Assembly: GCA_029237695.1 (NCBI GenBank)
Contig: CM055266.1
Location: 14,004,858-14,068,857, forward strand
Length of the DNA stretch: 64,000 nucleotides
From: Conchocele bisecta
Lineage: Eukaryota; Mollusca; Bivalvia; Lucinida; Thyasiridae
Direction: 5' to 3'
Shown: positions 39,240-52,258 of the stretch, one piece after another
How positions within the stretch are numbered: the first letter of the stretch is position 1
How the letters are laid out: each line of letters opens with the position of its first letter
Position numbers and translations under genes: made by a program
The notes under the pieces: model-generated
The model's database searches: none
Told to the model about the DNA's origin: nothing
The model's input: only the letters and a program-made list of their open reading frames with translations

Positions 39240-39640
39240 AAATGTGGCTGTGACTGGAGAAATGGAGCGTATGGATTTTGTGACCAGTGTAGAGCATCTG
39301 CATTGTTCGCCATTGCATCGATGAAACACCCGTCGTGCTTCTAACAAGCAACATGGAGCCTTATTGCAGAGGCGTCGGAAGAAAATTAATATTGGGGAGG
39401 CGAATGTCGACCCGAGCGAAGCGAAGTGCTAGCGGGGTCCGGGATCATACTCGGATTTTGTTTTAATCCTAGATGCCATTTCCTGCATTCTCCTGCATTT
39501 AAGAGACATTTTATGTTTGGTCCAAATATTTGCCGCCCCATTTCCGACGCCTCTGTATCAGGCTACTCGAGTCTGCTATTTGATAAAGGGCTGTACTGGT
39601 CACAAATCCCATATTCTCCATGGAGTCACAGCCACAAATG
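39240..39640. mobile_element. PalE element split by a CAGAGGCGTCGGAA-ended MITE
   Basis: PalE: GGCTGTGACTGGAGAAATGG to CTAACAAGCAACATGGAGCC, then ATCAGGCTACTCGAGTCTGC to CCATGGAGTCACAGCCAC. The insert is 39367-39555, with CAGAGGCGTCGGAAG and TTTCCGACGCCTCTG ends. Confidence 0.7.
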
Positions 39641-39680
39641 TGTATAGCCCTATACGGGCTATTGATGATGAAATATATTA

Positions 39681-40018
39681 TTAATTTACTGGTGGAGGCA
39701 TATTCTCGCGGTAGTCTTCGTATTTATATCCCTGTCCCGAGGTATCTACAACGGCACTATATGCGGGCGGGGCGTGACTAGGTGGATCTTTCATTGCGGC
39801 GTATGGCGGGGGTTCGATGGAATATGGCGGCGGCATGGGAGCCGTGGGCGCCAGGGGTGGCCGCATTGGCTGCACACATTCGGGCCTGTATATCATACTG
39901 GGGTCGGGGTATTGACCCGGCATAGGCTGGGCGTATGAGGCGTGATTTGTATGGGTGTGCGAGATCCGGCCCGGCTGTGGGAGAGGCACTCTGTGGGTCT
40001 GGTGTTGTACGTCAGGAC
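39681..40018 (-). CDS. Shisa-like gene exon 4 (PPxY tail and stop)
   Basis: The acceptor is CTCCCTATTTTCCAG. It encodes GPDVQHQTHRVPLPQPGRI to the C-terminus YKYEDYRENMPPPVN, with stop TAA at 39683-39681. The local GC rise and the third-position pattern contrast with the flanking repeats. Confidence 0.88.
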
Positions 40019-43000
40019 CTGGAAAATAGGGAGTGTACGGTGTAATGGTATGTCAATTTGTAATGTAGTTGTGCATGCATTGAGCTTTACAGGTGATACC
40101 AATCATTTAATCATGAGCGTATCAATTATTGCACAATATCTATTTATATAGTATCAGTATATAGCATACGTATAATGTACAACTATATGTAATAGTTATA
40201 GTTCACATATCGAATTTTTTATAAATTAATTTCGTTTTATTGAGAAATTAGTTTATTAAAAATTAAATATGTGAACTATAACTAACTTATTGTTTGCCAC
40301 GCACCATCGCGTGCTCATGTTACATTTGAACGGAGCGTCACCCATATACGCTTTAAAATCCCCATGCTATTATATGATTGGCGGTTTTGTGCCTGTAACT
40401 AGTCACTGGTACCGCTCTCACCACGGCTGTGAATAGACAGCAACGTCCATACCTGGCCTAACATGCGTCACGTTTCGACGGAGCCCGAACCGGGACAGAA
40501 TTCCCCCACCACCGCCGCCGATGGCCCGTCGATGCTTGGCCTTCCTGGAGTAGCAGTAGAAGGCGACGGCGATCACGACAATGATGAAGACGACGCCACC
40601 GATCACGGAGCCAACGACTTGCAGGGTCACATTGCAGCAGTATTCCTGCACCGGAAATACAACACATCTTAGAGCGGCACCTTTGGAACACAACTTGTAG
40701 GGATACATTGCATCAGTAATCCGGCACCAAAAATACGTCTTACATGGGTTTGACACACATGTTGAAGTAACAGACCGAGGTCTATACATACATTAAATAT
40801 GCTTAAAAGCATCAATAAATGAAGAAGAAAAATAAGCTAAAAACATTTTTTGTTAACCCCTCCATAAAATTTGTTTAGCTTATTTTTTTCTTCTTCATTT
40901 ATTGATGCTTTTAGGCATATTTAATGTATTTGTAGACCTCGGCAAGGAAATTGCACACACAGAACCTTTGCAAGATACGACCGTCATGACATCAATAATG
41001 GCATACGTTAATTCACTTCATTAATAATGACTTTACGGTGGATATTGCACCAATTCTGTAATGTACGTTTGACCTCGGTGACAAACCAATCCGAAATCTT
41101 TAATAGCAGCCGGCATTTTAATTTTTATCTGGACGCATGTGGCCAGAACGAGATATTACATCCAAATATTTTTTTTTTTTTTTTTTTTTCCTAAATGGTT
41201 TATTTTCAATTTTTAAATACATCATGCATCATGTACATATTGTATAACAAAACGTAGTTGAAATCACATGACATGTTACTAGAAAAGAGCATACATAATG
41301 TACTTAGAAAGTTCCCTTATTTAAGAAGAGTTTTTTGAGAAGAGAGTTATAGGAAAGAGAAAAAAGATAAAGAGGTCTGCCTTCTGTTCTCGTAATTCGT
41401 AATACATGTGATTTATAACGTTTATGTCAATAATATAATATAGTTGACATATATTGTTAATAAGCATGTAATTAACTTTGCTACGCTTGGTACCTTGTAC
41501 ATATTGATCGTCTTTTTATTTTATTAATAATTCTTTCGTGGGTGTTAAAAGTTGAAATTACCCCCATTGTATTATATGTAAATCTAGCTTGTCTTTCATT
41601 GTGGCTATTTCTTTTTCAGTATTGATTCGTCTTTTCAAATATTGCATGAACAAGTATGATAATGAAATTAAATTGTTTAGCGATAAGATTTGTTTGGTTT
41701 CCACCAAATGAAATCGTATTAAAATTCACTTCGTAGACCACACCTCTTTCATTTAAGAATGTTCTTAGTTGTGACTATACATGTTGTACGTTTGAGCATT
41801 CCCAGAATAAATGTTTTATATTTTCCACATTCATGCTGCAAAAATCACATAAACTACTTGGTACCATTCCACAATTAAGTAATAATTTAATTGTGCCTAT
41901 GATTCTCATTAAATATTTATACTGAAAATTCCGTAGTGTGGTATCTATTGTAAATTGCATACAAGCTGTGTATATATTTTTCCATTCGAAATTAAAATCG
42001 GGAAAATCGTTCGTCCATTTCTGCTCTGATTTTATTGATTATATGTTTTGTTTATGTGTTTGTATAGTGTGTAGAAGTTTATCTACTCCATTGCTTGTCT
42101 GTACTTTTTTAAAATAGGTTTCAGAGTTTGTACGGTATTTATATTTTCTGTTTTAATTTTTTCTTTCCATTGCAGATTAATATTATTTACTAAACCTTGG
42201 TATTTGATAAAATCATCTGCCCTTATATTATACATTTCCGCAAAATCATTAAAACCGATAAATCTGTTTACTCTATAATCATATAACTGTTCTATAAATT
42301 TGATATCCCTTTCGTGCCAATGTATATTGTTTTATTGATACTTTATATTAGAATTATTCCATATAATTTCTTTTAATATACTTTCGTTTTTTTCTGAGAA
42401 ATTGATGTTAGCCCATGATCTCAAAACATTGAATAGGAAAGTATGTTCTTTACATAATATGTGTTTTATATCCTGTGGTTTTATATTGCATTCGAAAATT
42501 AGTTTCCCACCAAATGGTTCTATTTTCTGTGTGTATAGCAGTTTCCACTGGCCATGGTTTTTATCATCACATATTCTTTTTACCCATGATGCTTTTATCG
42601 CTTTTATAAAACTGTCTATATCGACCATCTTTAAACCCCCGTGTTCATATGTTTGAATCATTGTCTTCCGCTTTATTTTATCGGGTTTGCCATCTGGTGG
42701 GTCAGGTAAGACTGTTAATGGATATATCAGTTTCGGAAGAGCAAATGTTTTGATCACAGTAAGTTTAGCTAATAAACTTAGTTTTCTTTTTTTCCATGTC
42801 TCAAGACTTTTGACGAACTCTTGTATCCTCGGAGTAAGGTTTAGTTCGTGCATATTTTTATTATCATTTGAAAAAGTAATGCCTAATGTTTTTGCACGTG
42901 TTGATGTCCATATAAAATTATTTGCAGGGCAAAAAATTAGTGTTGTATTTTTTAGGGAACCCACCCGAAGTACTGTAGACATTTTTGTATTGAGTTTGAG

Positions 43001-46000
43001 GCCTGAAATTTTATTGAATTCATCTATAAGATATATTAATGTTTCGAATGATTCCTGTGTACCATCTAATATAAATGTACCAGCTAATATAAATGTAGCA
43101 TCATCAGCAAACAATGTCTTTTTAAGTTCTATGTTACTCATTTGAACCCCAGTTATATCTTTTGTATTGTCTATTGCTTTTGATAATAATTATATTGCAA
43201 TTATGAAGAGGTATGGTGATAATGGACAGCCTTGACGGACAGCTCGGTTTATTGAGTAAACATCTGATAAGTAACCGTTATTTGTAACGCAACCTTTTGC
43301 ATCTGAATAAAAAAGTTTAATCCATTTAATAATGTCGTTGTCGAAATTAAGATATTGCATGACCTTTAGAAGGTATTCGTGTCCAACTGTGTCAAAGGCT
43401 TTTTCAAAATCTGCAAAGAATCATAAACCCGGAGAATTACTTTCGTTCAAAAAGTCTACCGATTCGCATAATGTTCTGATGTTTTCTCCAATGTATCTCC
43501 CCTTAATGAATCCAGTTTGTGAATGATCTATTATTGATGGTAATACTTTTTTCAGCCTGTTTGCAATAGCTTTTGTAGCAATTTTATAATCGACAGTAAG
43601 AAGGGATATCGGTCTCCAGTTTGTAAGAATGGATAAATCACTTCTTTGTTTTGGTATTAATGTTATTACTACTTGTTTTTGTAATTCGCTCAAGTTTCCG
43701 TTCTCTAATGAATAATTCATGGAATTTATAAAATAATCTTTGTTATCATTCCAGAATAGTTTGTAAAATTCAACCGAAATATTAATACCATCTGAACCTG
43801 GACTTTTGTTATTTTTCATTTCCTTTATGCAATTCTTACATTCATATTCAGATAACTTGCCTTCACAATTTTGTTTCTCTTCTTCCGATAATATATGTTC
43901 ATTATTATTCGTTAAAAAATCATGATTATATAGTTGCTTGGATGTCTTTTTTTGTATATAACTTTTATAATATTCTTGCTGCTCATGTAGTATTTCGTTG
44001 TCATGTGTAATAATATTGTTATTTATATACAGTCTAGTTATAGTTTTATTTTCTGTCTGTTTCTTTTCGATTCTTCGTGTATATTATGTAGTTGGTCTTT
44101 CTTATTATTTAATTCTGTTTAGAGGTCTTCGATCCTCTGTAGTATTAGAGTATTCTGATTCTAATTTATTTATTTCATTCGTTAACTTTTTTTCTATATT
44201 TACTGTTTTTTTTTCTTTTCTATTGAAGCAATCTAATATTTTGTTGATATTCGGCATTTAACAGTAAGCTATTATTTAATTTAAAGTACCCTGGACCTCG
44301 TTTATTAGATTGTGTATGAAGGGAGAAAAATACCATTGAATGATCCGACTTATATCCTGTGGTAATCTTACTATTTGCTACGCGATTCATTATGTTTTCA
44401 GAAATTAAAAAATAATCTAGTCTACACAATATTGGCGGCTTAGTATTTGAATGCCATGTATATTTTTTTTGAATTAGGGTTAAGAATTCTCCAAATATCG
44501 AGTAGATTGTATTTATTCATGATAGATACTAATTTGTCTCGTGTCTTTTTATTTGTATCTTTTCTTCCATTTTTTTTGTCAAGATACGGGTCCAGAATTG
44601 TGTTGAAATCTCCACCTGCTATTAATGTATCACATTCGAAAGATTTCATATAATTATCCATATTTTGGTAAAAGTTTTCATTCGGACCATATAAATTAAT
44701 TAGTGTATAATCATTTTCTGATATACTTATTTTTAGAACTTGCATTCTGCCGGTTACTGCTTCGATATATTGTTTTATTTTATACTAAAAAATTGGCGAT
44801 ATTAGAATACCCATCCCTTCTTTATTACTAAAATTCCCACTGAAATAAGCATCGCCGTCCCATTCATTTTCCCATTGTGTTTTATCATTTGTGGTAAAAT
44901 GTGCTTCTTGAATAAAACAAATAGCAAAATCATTTTCTTTAATCCATTGCATCAGTTGTAAGCGTTTGCTTTTTGACCCCATACCTTTTACATTAAAAGT
45001 TCCTATTGTAATATCCATGTCGTTATGCTGTGAAATTGCTTAAATCTGGAACCAAGCGTAGCGTACAATTGACCTTAGATACAACATTCTAAACTTGAAC
45101 AGAATCAAAGTAGACATGGTTGCTATGATTGTATTAGTAATGAAATGCCACTAGGGTCACACAAACAATTAGAAAGGCGAGCATATCCGTTCACAATAAT
45201 GCCCCCTTCGGTGGTCCATGATTTACAATTAATAACAGTATTAAAGATTCTGCGTATCAGATATGTACGTGAAGTAATCGCACCAATGAAGTGAACAACA
45301 TTCTTAGTGTAGATATTAACATTTTGTAAAACCTTTAACAATACAGTCTCTTTAAAACGAAGCCCGTGGAGTACAAATTGTATATTTAAATTGTGGGAAC
45401 ACCGATGGATACACAATCAATTACATTGTACTATTCAATAGTTTCGCATTGAAACAAACTCATATGTAATTTTACATTACATCGATTATTTGATAATTAA
45501 TGTTAAAGACACAACTATATTTGGCTATCATAAATTTTAGCTTAAAATCAAAATGGCATATTGTTTGATTATATATATTCCACTATAGTCACTTTCTATA
45601 TGCTTGTGATTTGATGAGTCCCGTATATCAAAACAATACCTGCAACTTGGATATAATCTTGAATTAAATTGCATACAGAGTTCAGTAATTGAATTGAAAA
45701 TATATTTCAAACCGAAAGTCGATATATTTATTGCCAGGTTTCGACATTATTTATGAAAAGTATATGAAAAATGCACATTTTTATTTCATGGCGGCCATAT
45801 TGGCAGCCATATTGACGCTGCATGCTACTATTTCTCTAGCAACACAAACTAAAATTCAAACAAAATCAGTACATATATGTTCTTATATTCTCAATAACGA
45901 TGCTGCCTGTGATCTTGCTATTTTGGCGGCCATCTTGGACGCCATCTTCAATTAAGACTTCGTTCCGCAGATGCCGCAATGGCAGCACTCGGATGTGTAA

Positions 46001-46607
46001 TCTAGAGACCAAGACGAACATTTTGGTATATAATAACACATTTGCTTATTTACCGTTCACCCACCTGTCAGCTGGATCTTTATACTTGCAGTATTAAAGA
46101 TCTCCAAACCAGACATCATGTGAGGTCATCAGTTTCATTTATTAACCCTTACTACGCTGAATTAAATGTTGTCGTCTGCTGGAAATGTTTTATTTTCAAT
46201 ATTTCTCGACAAAAACCTGGTTTTGACAGCACATGAGAATCGTCTCCAGTGGAGACGATTCTCATGTGCTGCCATAACCAGTTTTTTGTTAAGAATTAAA
46301 GCAAAAATTAAAAACAGCAAACGGCAATTTCCGTCAACAGCGTAGGAAGGGTTAATTATCCTCTCGTCGATAGGCAAGATGGGACATAGCGTTATTCCAT
46401 GTACGTGTGTACGTACGTGCGTTCATACGTTAGTTAGTAGCACCTTTCATGTTTCAATACCGTATGAGCCGCTTCACCGATTTTTATAATATTTGGCCAA
46501 AATGTGTGTCTAAGGATGGTTTTTTTATTATCAAATCAAGGCTGCCAGCGAGGGGATTAGCTTAGTGATAACGATGCTTTTATTTATTTGTTTGTTTGTT
46601 TGTTTGT

Positions 46608-46671
<64 letters not shown>

Positions 46672-46785
46672 TTGTTTGTTTGTTTGTTTGTTTGTTTGTT
46701 TGTTTGTTTGTTTGTTTGTTTGTTTGTTTGTTTGTTTGTTTGTTTGTTTGTTTGTTTGTTTGTTTGTTTGTTTGTTTATTTATTT

Positions 46786-46873
<88 letters not shown>

Positions 46874-49800
46874 TTCTTTCATTGAAGGGCAGACATCTTT
46901 ATTATGAATGTATTTATGCGCAACCGATACCCCTGATGTCTAGACAGTGATTGACGGACACTGATATCTACGAAATCAAATACAGGCTATGTCATCCTAA
47001 AACAAAAATATATGCAAATTTACACCAAACTGACCCATATACTACTCCGATCGAATCAGGTTCTAGTTGATATGCTCTGATATACATATCTGTAACTGAT
47101 CATGTTGTTTCGGGTGAAATACTTTGAGAATCCTTTGACGTATCATACTCAACACACTACACATGTTATTTTTGTACATGATACATTGACTAACCCTTAA
47201 AGTCGGGAAACTAAAAGTGTCGTCTGATGTTTTTTCAATTTATCTTATTTCTTAATAAGCATAAAACATGGTTGGCAGCACATGAGAATCGTCGTCTCTA
47301 TTGGAGATGAGTGTTATGCTCTATCAAGACATGTTTTTATTGAAAGAAATGGAAAAAACAGCAGACGACACAATTTACTTATTTTAAACCTCGAGTCCTA
47401 CATACCATGTTATAATAGGGAGACTTTTTTTTCGTTTATTCTTTAGATATGACATTTTTCGGACAGAATTAACAGTGATTTACCCTTACCAGACGTGTTA
47501 ATTGACATTATTGTATTTTTTTAAATATCAAACGTTAATTTCCAGTTTGATATCTGGGGCGATAAATTGTGTTTCCTTAACAATTAAAACGAAAAAACTA
47601 TTTATTCTATTTACATGTATGTATTTTTTTATGTGCAATGATCATACGTTATGATATGTCGATACAAATATGTTTATTCATGTGAAGCATTTATTTGATA
47701 TAAATAGTTAAAAAATATCCTGCCTCATTTGCATATGAAAATATCCTGATACAACCGCCAGTCTCTATCAGTAACTAAATGATTTATCTGTGTAGAGGGA
47801 ACTCGTAATTTTTTAAAATGGTGGAATATTTACACAATACACTTATTTAATTTCCATAAAGAAAAGTTTGTACCTACGAGATGGGACCCCAGCTTTAAAG
47901 GTTAAGGAACTTGAGCTCAAGGTGAAGGTGTGAATTATAAGAAAGACATACGGCGTATTCCTTGCCGCAGCAGCCGTGGTCACAATGACGTATCCGGGGG
48001 TCTTCCTTGTAGTTATAGCACTGCCGGCCGGACACAGCTGTAACATAATTGGATATCCTGTAGCCGATTTCACCAAAATTGTTAAGCAGCCTTATTTAGC
48101 TAAGTATACTTTGTTGGAGTAATCATTTATTTTCCCAGAAATGCATTATTTCATATAGAACTAACGACTGCATATGTTTGATGATTAAACGTATGCAGAA
48201 TTATTATACTGCAAAATGGCTGTGATAATGTAATACATTCAGTATAATAACAAATTAATAATGTATCCTTAAATTAAAAATTTCTCCCACAAAATGCAAG
48301 ATAAGTATAATTTTAGTGAAAAATTCTACAGCACAGGACGACTTAACCCTTTCACCCCTAGGTAATTGCATATAATTGATTTTTATATGTTATGTTTCCG
48401 TTGGTGGCCGGATTAGCTCAGTAAGTAGAGCGTCGGAATGCGGATCGGGAGACCCCGGGTTCGTATTCCACCTCGACCGCTGCGAATGGCCGATTCGGTG
48501 TGTCCTTGGGCAAGACAACTTCGTGCTAGCCTAGTCCTATCAGAAACTGGTCGGTCTCGACGTGCAAGGTCATCGAGCCAGTGCCGTCGTTAAATCAAAG
48601 CATTTACATTTACATTACTTTTCCGACCAATGGTCACACAATTCAGACTATTTCATTTAAGAAAAGGGGGTGTTTCTTATTTTAAAAATAAGAAAATTAC
48701 TTGCAAAACTTGCAGATCCTGATGAGATGGCTCGTCACGAGCCGGCTCATCTGGATCTACACTGTTTGTAAACATCGCTATATTGCTTATTCTCGCTGTG
48801 ATTCGAGAAATGGGGCTTTTGATATTTGTGACCAGTGATCTCCTGATCAAATACCACACTCATGTAGCCTGCTAATGAGCTATTTTGCTTGTTCGAAGCA
48901 TGCCGGGTGTTTCATTGGTGGAATTGCAAACAGTGCAGATACTGATCAGACTTGCATCGGATGCACAGGCTGATCTGGTTACAACACCCATACGACCCAT
49001 TTCTCCAGTCACAGCCAAATATAATATGTATATATACTAACAAAGTATATAGGCATATGTATGTATCCCCGAGGGTGTTTCAGTTTCATAGAGGTATGAT
49101 TTGACTCATAATATCTAAGCACATATACATAAGCAAATATTATCCATTGGTCCAAATCCCAATTGCCATAGACAACGATGTGTTTTTCTTGTTTTACTAG
49201 GTTAGCTCCCTTGGAGCTACCTGGTGTAGCAGTCGTAAAGATGGAATGTCAACTATTTCTACATATAAAACTTCCATTATGAGTGTCGAATTTGCACTGT
49301 TTCATTTCTGAATGTTATTCAATTAGCACATGTAAACTAAAGAATAAAGCACACAGTCTGAATTATTTAATTATATATTTGCATTATAGTCAATGTTTTG
49401 ACATACTGTCCCATTAAACTATAGTTAACTGAACTGTCATCAGAGGTATCGCACCAGTTTAGTGGAAGGATACCTCGCGGCCATTATTGCGACTTCCGAG
49501 GCCATATAAAGTTAATTTATTGAATATCATCCAAATGTTTGGGGAAAATAGGGCGGTGTATGTGTCTTATTTTGGTTTAGTATTATTAAAAGTTGTTGCA
49601 AATAATGTTAACAAACAATAATTAATGATTGATCATCAAACACATTCAAATTAAAAAATAATCTGGCATTCCTTTTTTGGGGCGGGTGGGGATTATATAC
49701 AGTAAATTAATTGTATATTACCTGATAGCCGCCGGACACACGCAGGTTGAAGTAACGAACCAAGGTATATACATTAAATATACCTAAAAGCATCAATACG

Positions 49801-52210
49801 TGAGAAATTATAAGCTACCATTTATTTTACTCCATCTTATATCACATTAATGTGTATAGGAGGGAGTAAAGAATATGTTTAGCTTATTATTTGTATTCAC
49901 TTATTGATGCTGTTTTGCATATTAATGTATTTATAGACAATGGTCCGTCACTTAATCAACCTGTGGCCGGACACACAGCACACCTGACACACCGATTATG
50001 TGTATTGATGTCGTGTATTGAGGGAGCAACTGCTGATTAGATTCAACCGTTGATTTTTCGGCTCATTCTCTCCCAGACACAGAGAGTAGGATAGTACATA
50101 TAATGTTGGCTTATTGTCGTAGGTGCGATGGCGTAGGCGTTTGGTCAATAATATTTGTTGTTTTTCATACGCGGTGAGACGTTTTAATAGTAAATTGAAT
50201 CTGTTGATGTAGCTGGGTGTCATGCATCACCAGTATGGGTGTCTTCATAAATATTTAGTTAATATGTCTATATTATTTGAAAATATAATTGATTGATGGT
50301 GAACATCAATTTTAATTGTTAGATTTTATAAGTTAGATTTGTGGGTGTCTCAAGAAGGTAAAGACTAATGTTGATGCGTTGAACACATGTGGCTCGTTAC
50401 AACAACCATGGGTCAAACATTTCCCCAACCACTAGTTGCGAACGGTAACTCTTGCAAGAGTTACCATTCGCAACTACCCAACCACACACTTCGATTACGT
50501 GTGTATCAATGTTGGCGGGTGTGGTGACTTTTTTAATGAGCCATTTTCCGAGTGCTATGTCAGAGTCTGTCACCTGTGACGACAACTGGACTATTGAGAT
50601 TGCGAACATTGTAGCAGCGGATCAGCCTGAGCATCCTCACAGTCTAATCAGGGTCTACGAATTTCACTACTGAGTTTTGAGAACATAATTTGTTTATACA
50701 ATGAAACCTCTCTAAACCGGACACCAAGAAAACATCTGTAATCTTATTTTTTATGAGTTTGTTCGTGATCGCATAGCACACAACTGTGGCTCAGAATGAT
50801 TTAATGAGTCTGTTCATGATCGCATATCACACACATATATGGCTCAGAATGATTAAATGAGTTTGTTCGTGATCACATAGCATACAACTATGGCTCAGAA
50901 TGATTTAATGAATCTGTTCGTGATCGCATATAGCACACAACTATGGCTCAGAATGATTAAATGTCAGTGAAACCTCTCTAAGCCGGACACCCTGGGGACC
51001 TCTCAGGGTGTCCGGTTTAGAGAAGTTTCACTATAATATAGATTAACCTGTACGCTTCCCGTAATCATTTCCGTTTATAATTACATCATTTCCATCGGCA
51101 TCCATATGATAAATCAATGGCAGCTATAATCATAGCGGGTGATCATATTGCAGGAATATTTGCTTTTCTAAATAGCGTGCCGTCCTTGGCTGCTGTTGGC
51201 TCTGAAACATGATAGCACTACGCTTATTCATTTAGCTTATAGTTAAGGGTCAGAATTGGCTCAAAAACCTTCTGAACCCGGAACCCGGGCATATGAGCCC
51301 AAACAAGTGTCAGGTCAATCGCTGTTGGTCCGTTTGTTTCGGAATTTATTAATATGTGCGATACAGTCGAAATATGTTCATTAAATGAAGGAGGCGATGA
51401 TGCGGTTGATTTAACCTAGCTAGTTCATTCTCCTATCGCACTATGCCGGTAGGTGCGATAGGAGTATGAACTAGCTAGGTTAAATTAACATCAATAGTTG
51501 CTTAATAGCGTGCCGTCCGTGCCGCGTTCTTGGCGGCTGTGCCGAGCACATCCCGTTTCCGTGCCGCGCCAGATATGTTTTCCCATTCACGGCACTAACC
51601 TACTATTCTACTTATCTCGTCAACACTACAAATAGCTTTAAAATGCCAAAATATCCCCAGCCGCATCCTCAAAATCTGAGAATCGACTATTATGACAACC
51701 GCACATATTCATGCGCAGTGATTAGGTCGTATTGACAGGATATCAAAAAATGTTTCACGGCACCGTGTTTCACGGCACATTAGCACTGTGTTGACGGGAT
51801 AAATGTGCGGTATCTCTCGAAAAAATTATTTACAATATTTACGATATTCCATAAAAGACGCCGAAAGGTGATGAAATGTTCAGAGCAAATTCAGAATTCC
51901 GCGAAATCATGTGGCTTGTCTCAAACTGTAAAGACCTGGGACGAAAATGTATGTATCGTCCCTGTGTATACGTACTGTTTGCGTTAATCTCAGTATTATA
52001 TCCCCAGGTGCGGATCCAGGATTTCAGGTTAGGGGGAGGGGGGTATGTTTAGACATGATTTTTTATTGAAAACGTTTAAATTTTGAAACAATAAGACAAC
52101 GACCGAAAAATTCATGGAATACATGGCACTTGTCATGAAACGTGCCTTGTAACTTGTACAAAATCTTTAACTCGGCGAATGTTAGGGGGTCGCGCGCCGG
52201 GTCCGCCCCG

Positions 52211-52258
<48 letters not shown>

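Larger units (their letters stand above)
41169..45018 (-). mobile_element. L1/Tx1-type non-LTR retrotransposon, degraded, in intron 2 of the Shisa-like gene
   Basis: The element runs from an endonuclease start at 45018 to an A-rich 3' tail (about 20 T on the + strand at 41169-41190). Endonuclease, reverse transcriptase and C-terminal zinc-knuckle parts appear in order but are broken by stops and frame changes into at least five pieces. No ORF1 is visible upstream, so it is probably 5' truncated. No target duplication was found. It is in the same orientation as the host gene, so its A-rich end lies within that pre-mRNA. Confidence 0.88.

Noticed and set aside
42687..43145. 152-codon + strand frame
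   Set aside because: Antisense shadow of the LINE reverse transcriptase.
46565..46950. Three overlapping 100-120-codon frames of Leu/Phe/Cys
   Set aside because: Tetranucleotide microsatellite without stop codons in any forward frame.
48401..48475. tRNA gene
   Set aside because: A and B boxes are present, but the acceptor and anticodon stems do not pair and a SINE body with flanking duplication follows.
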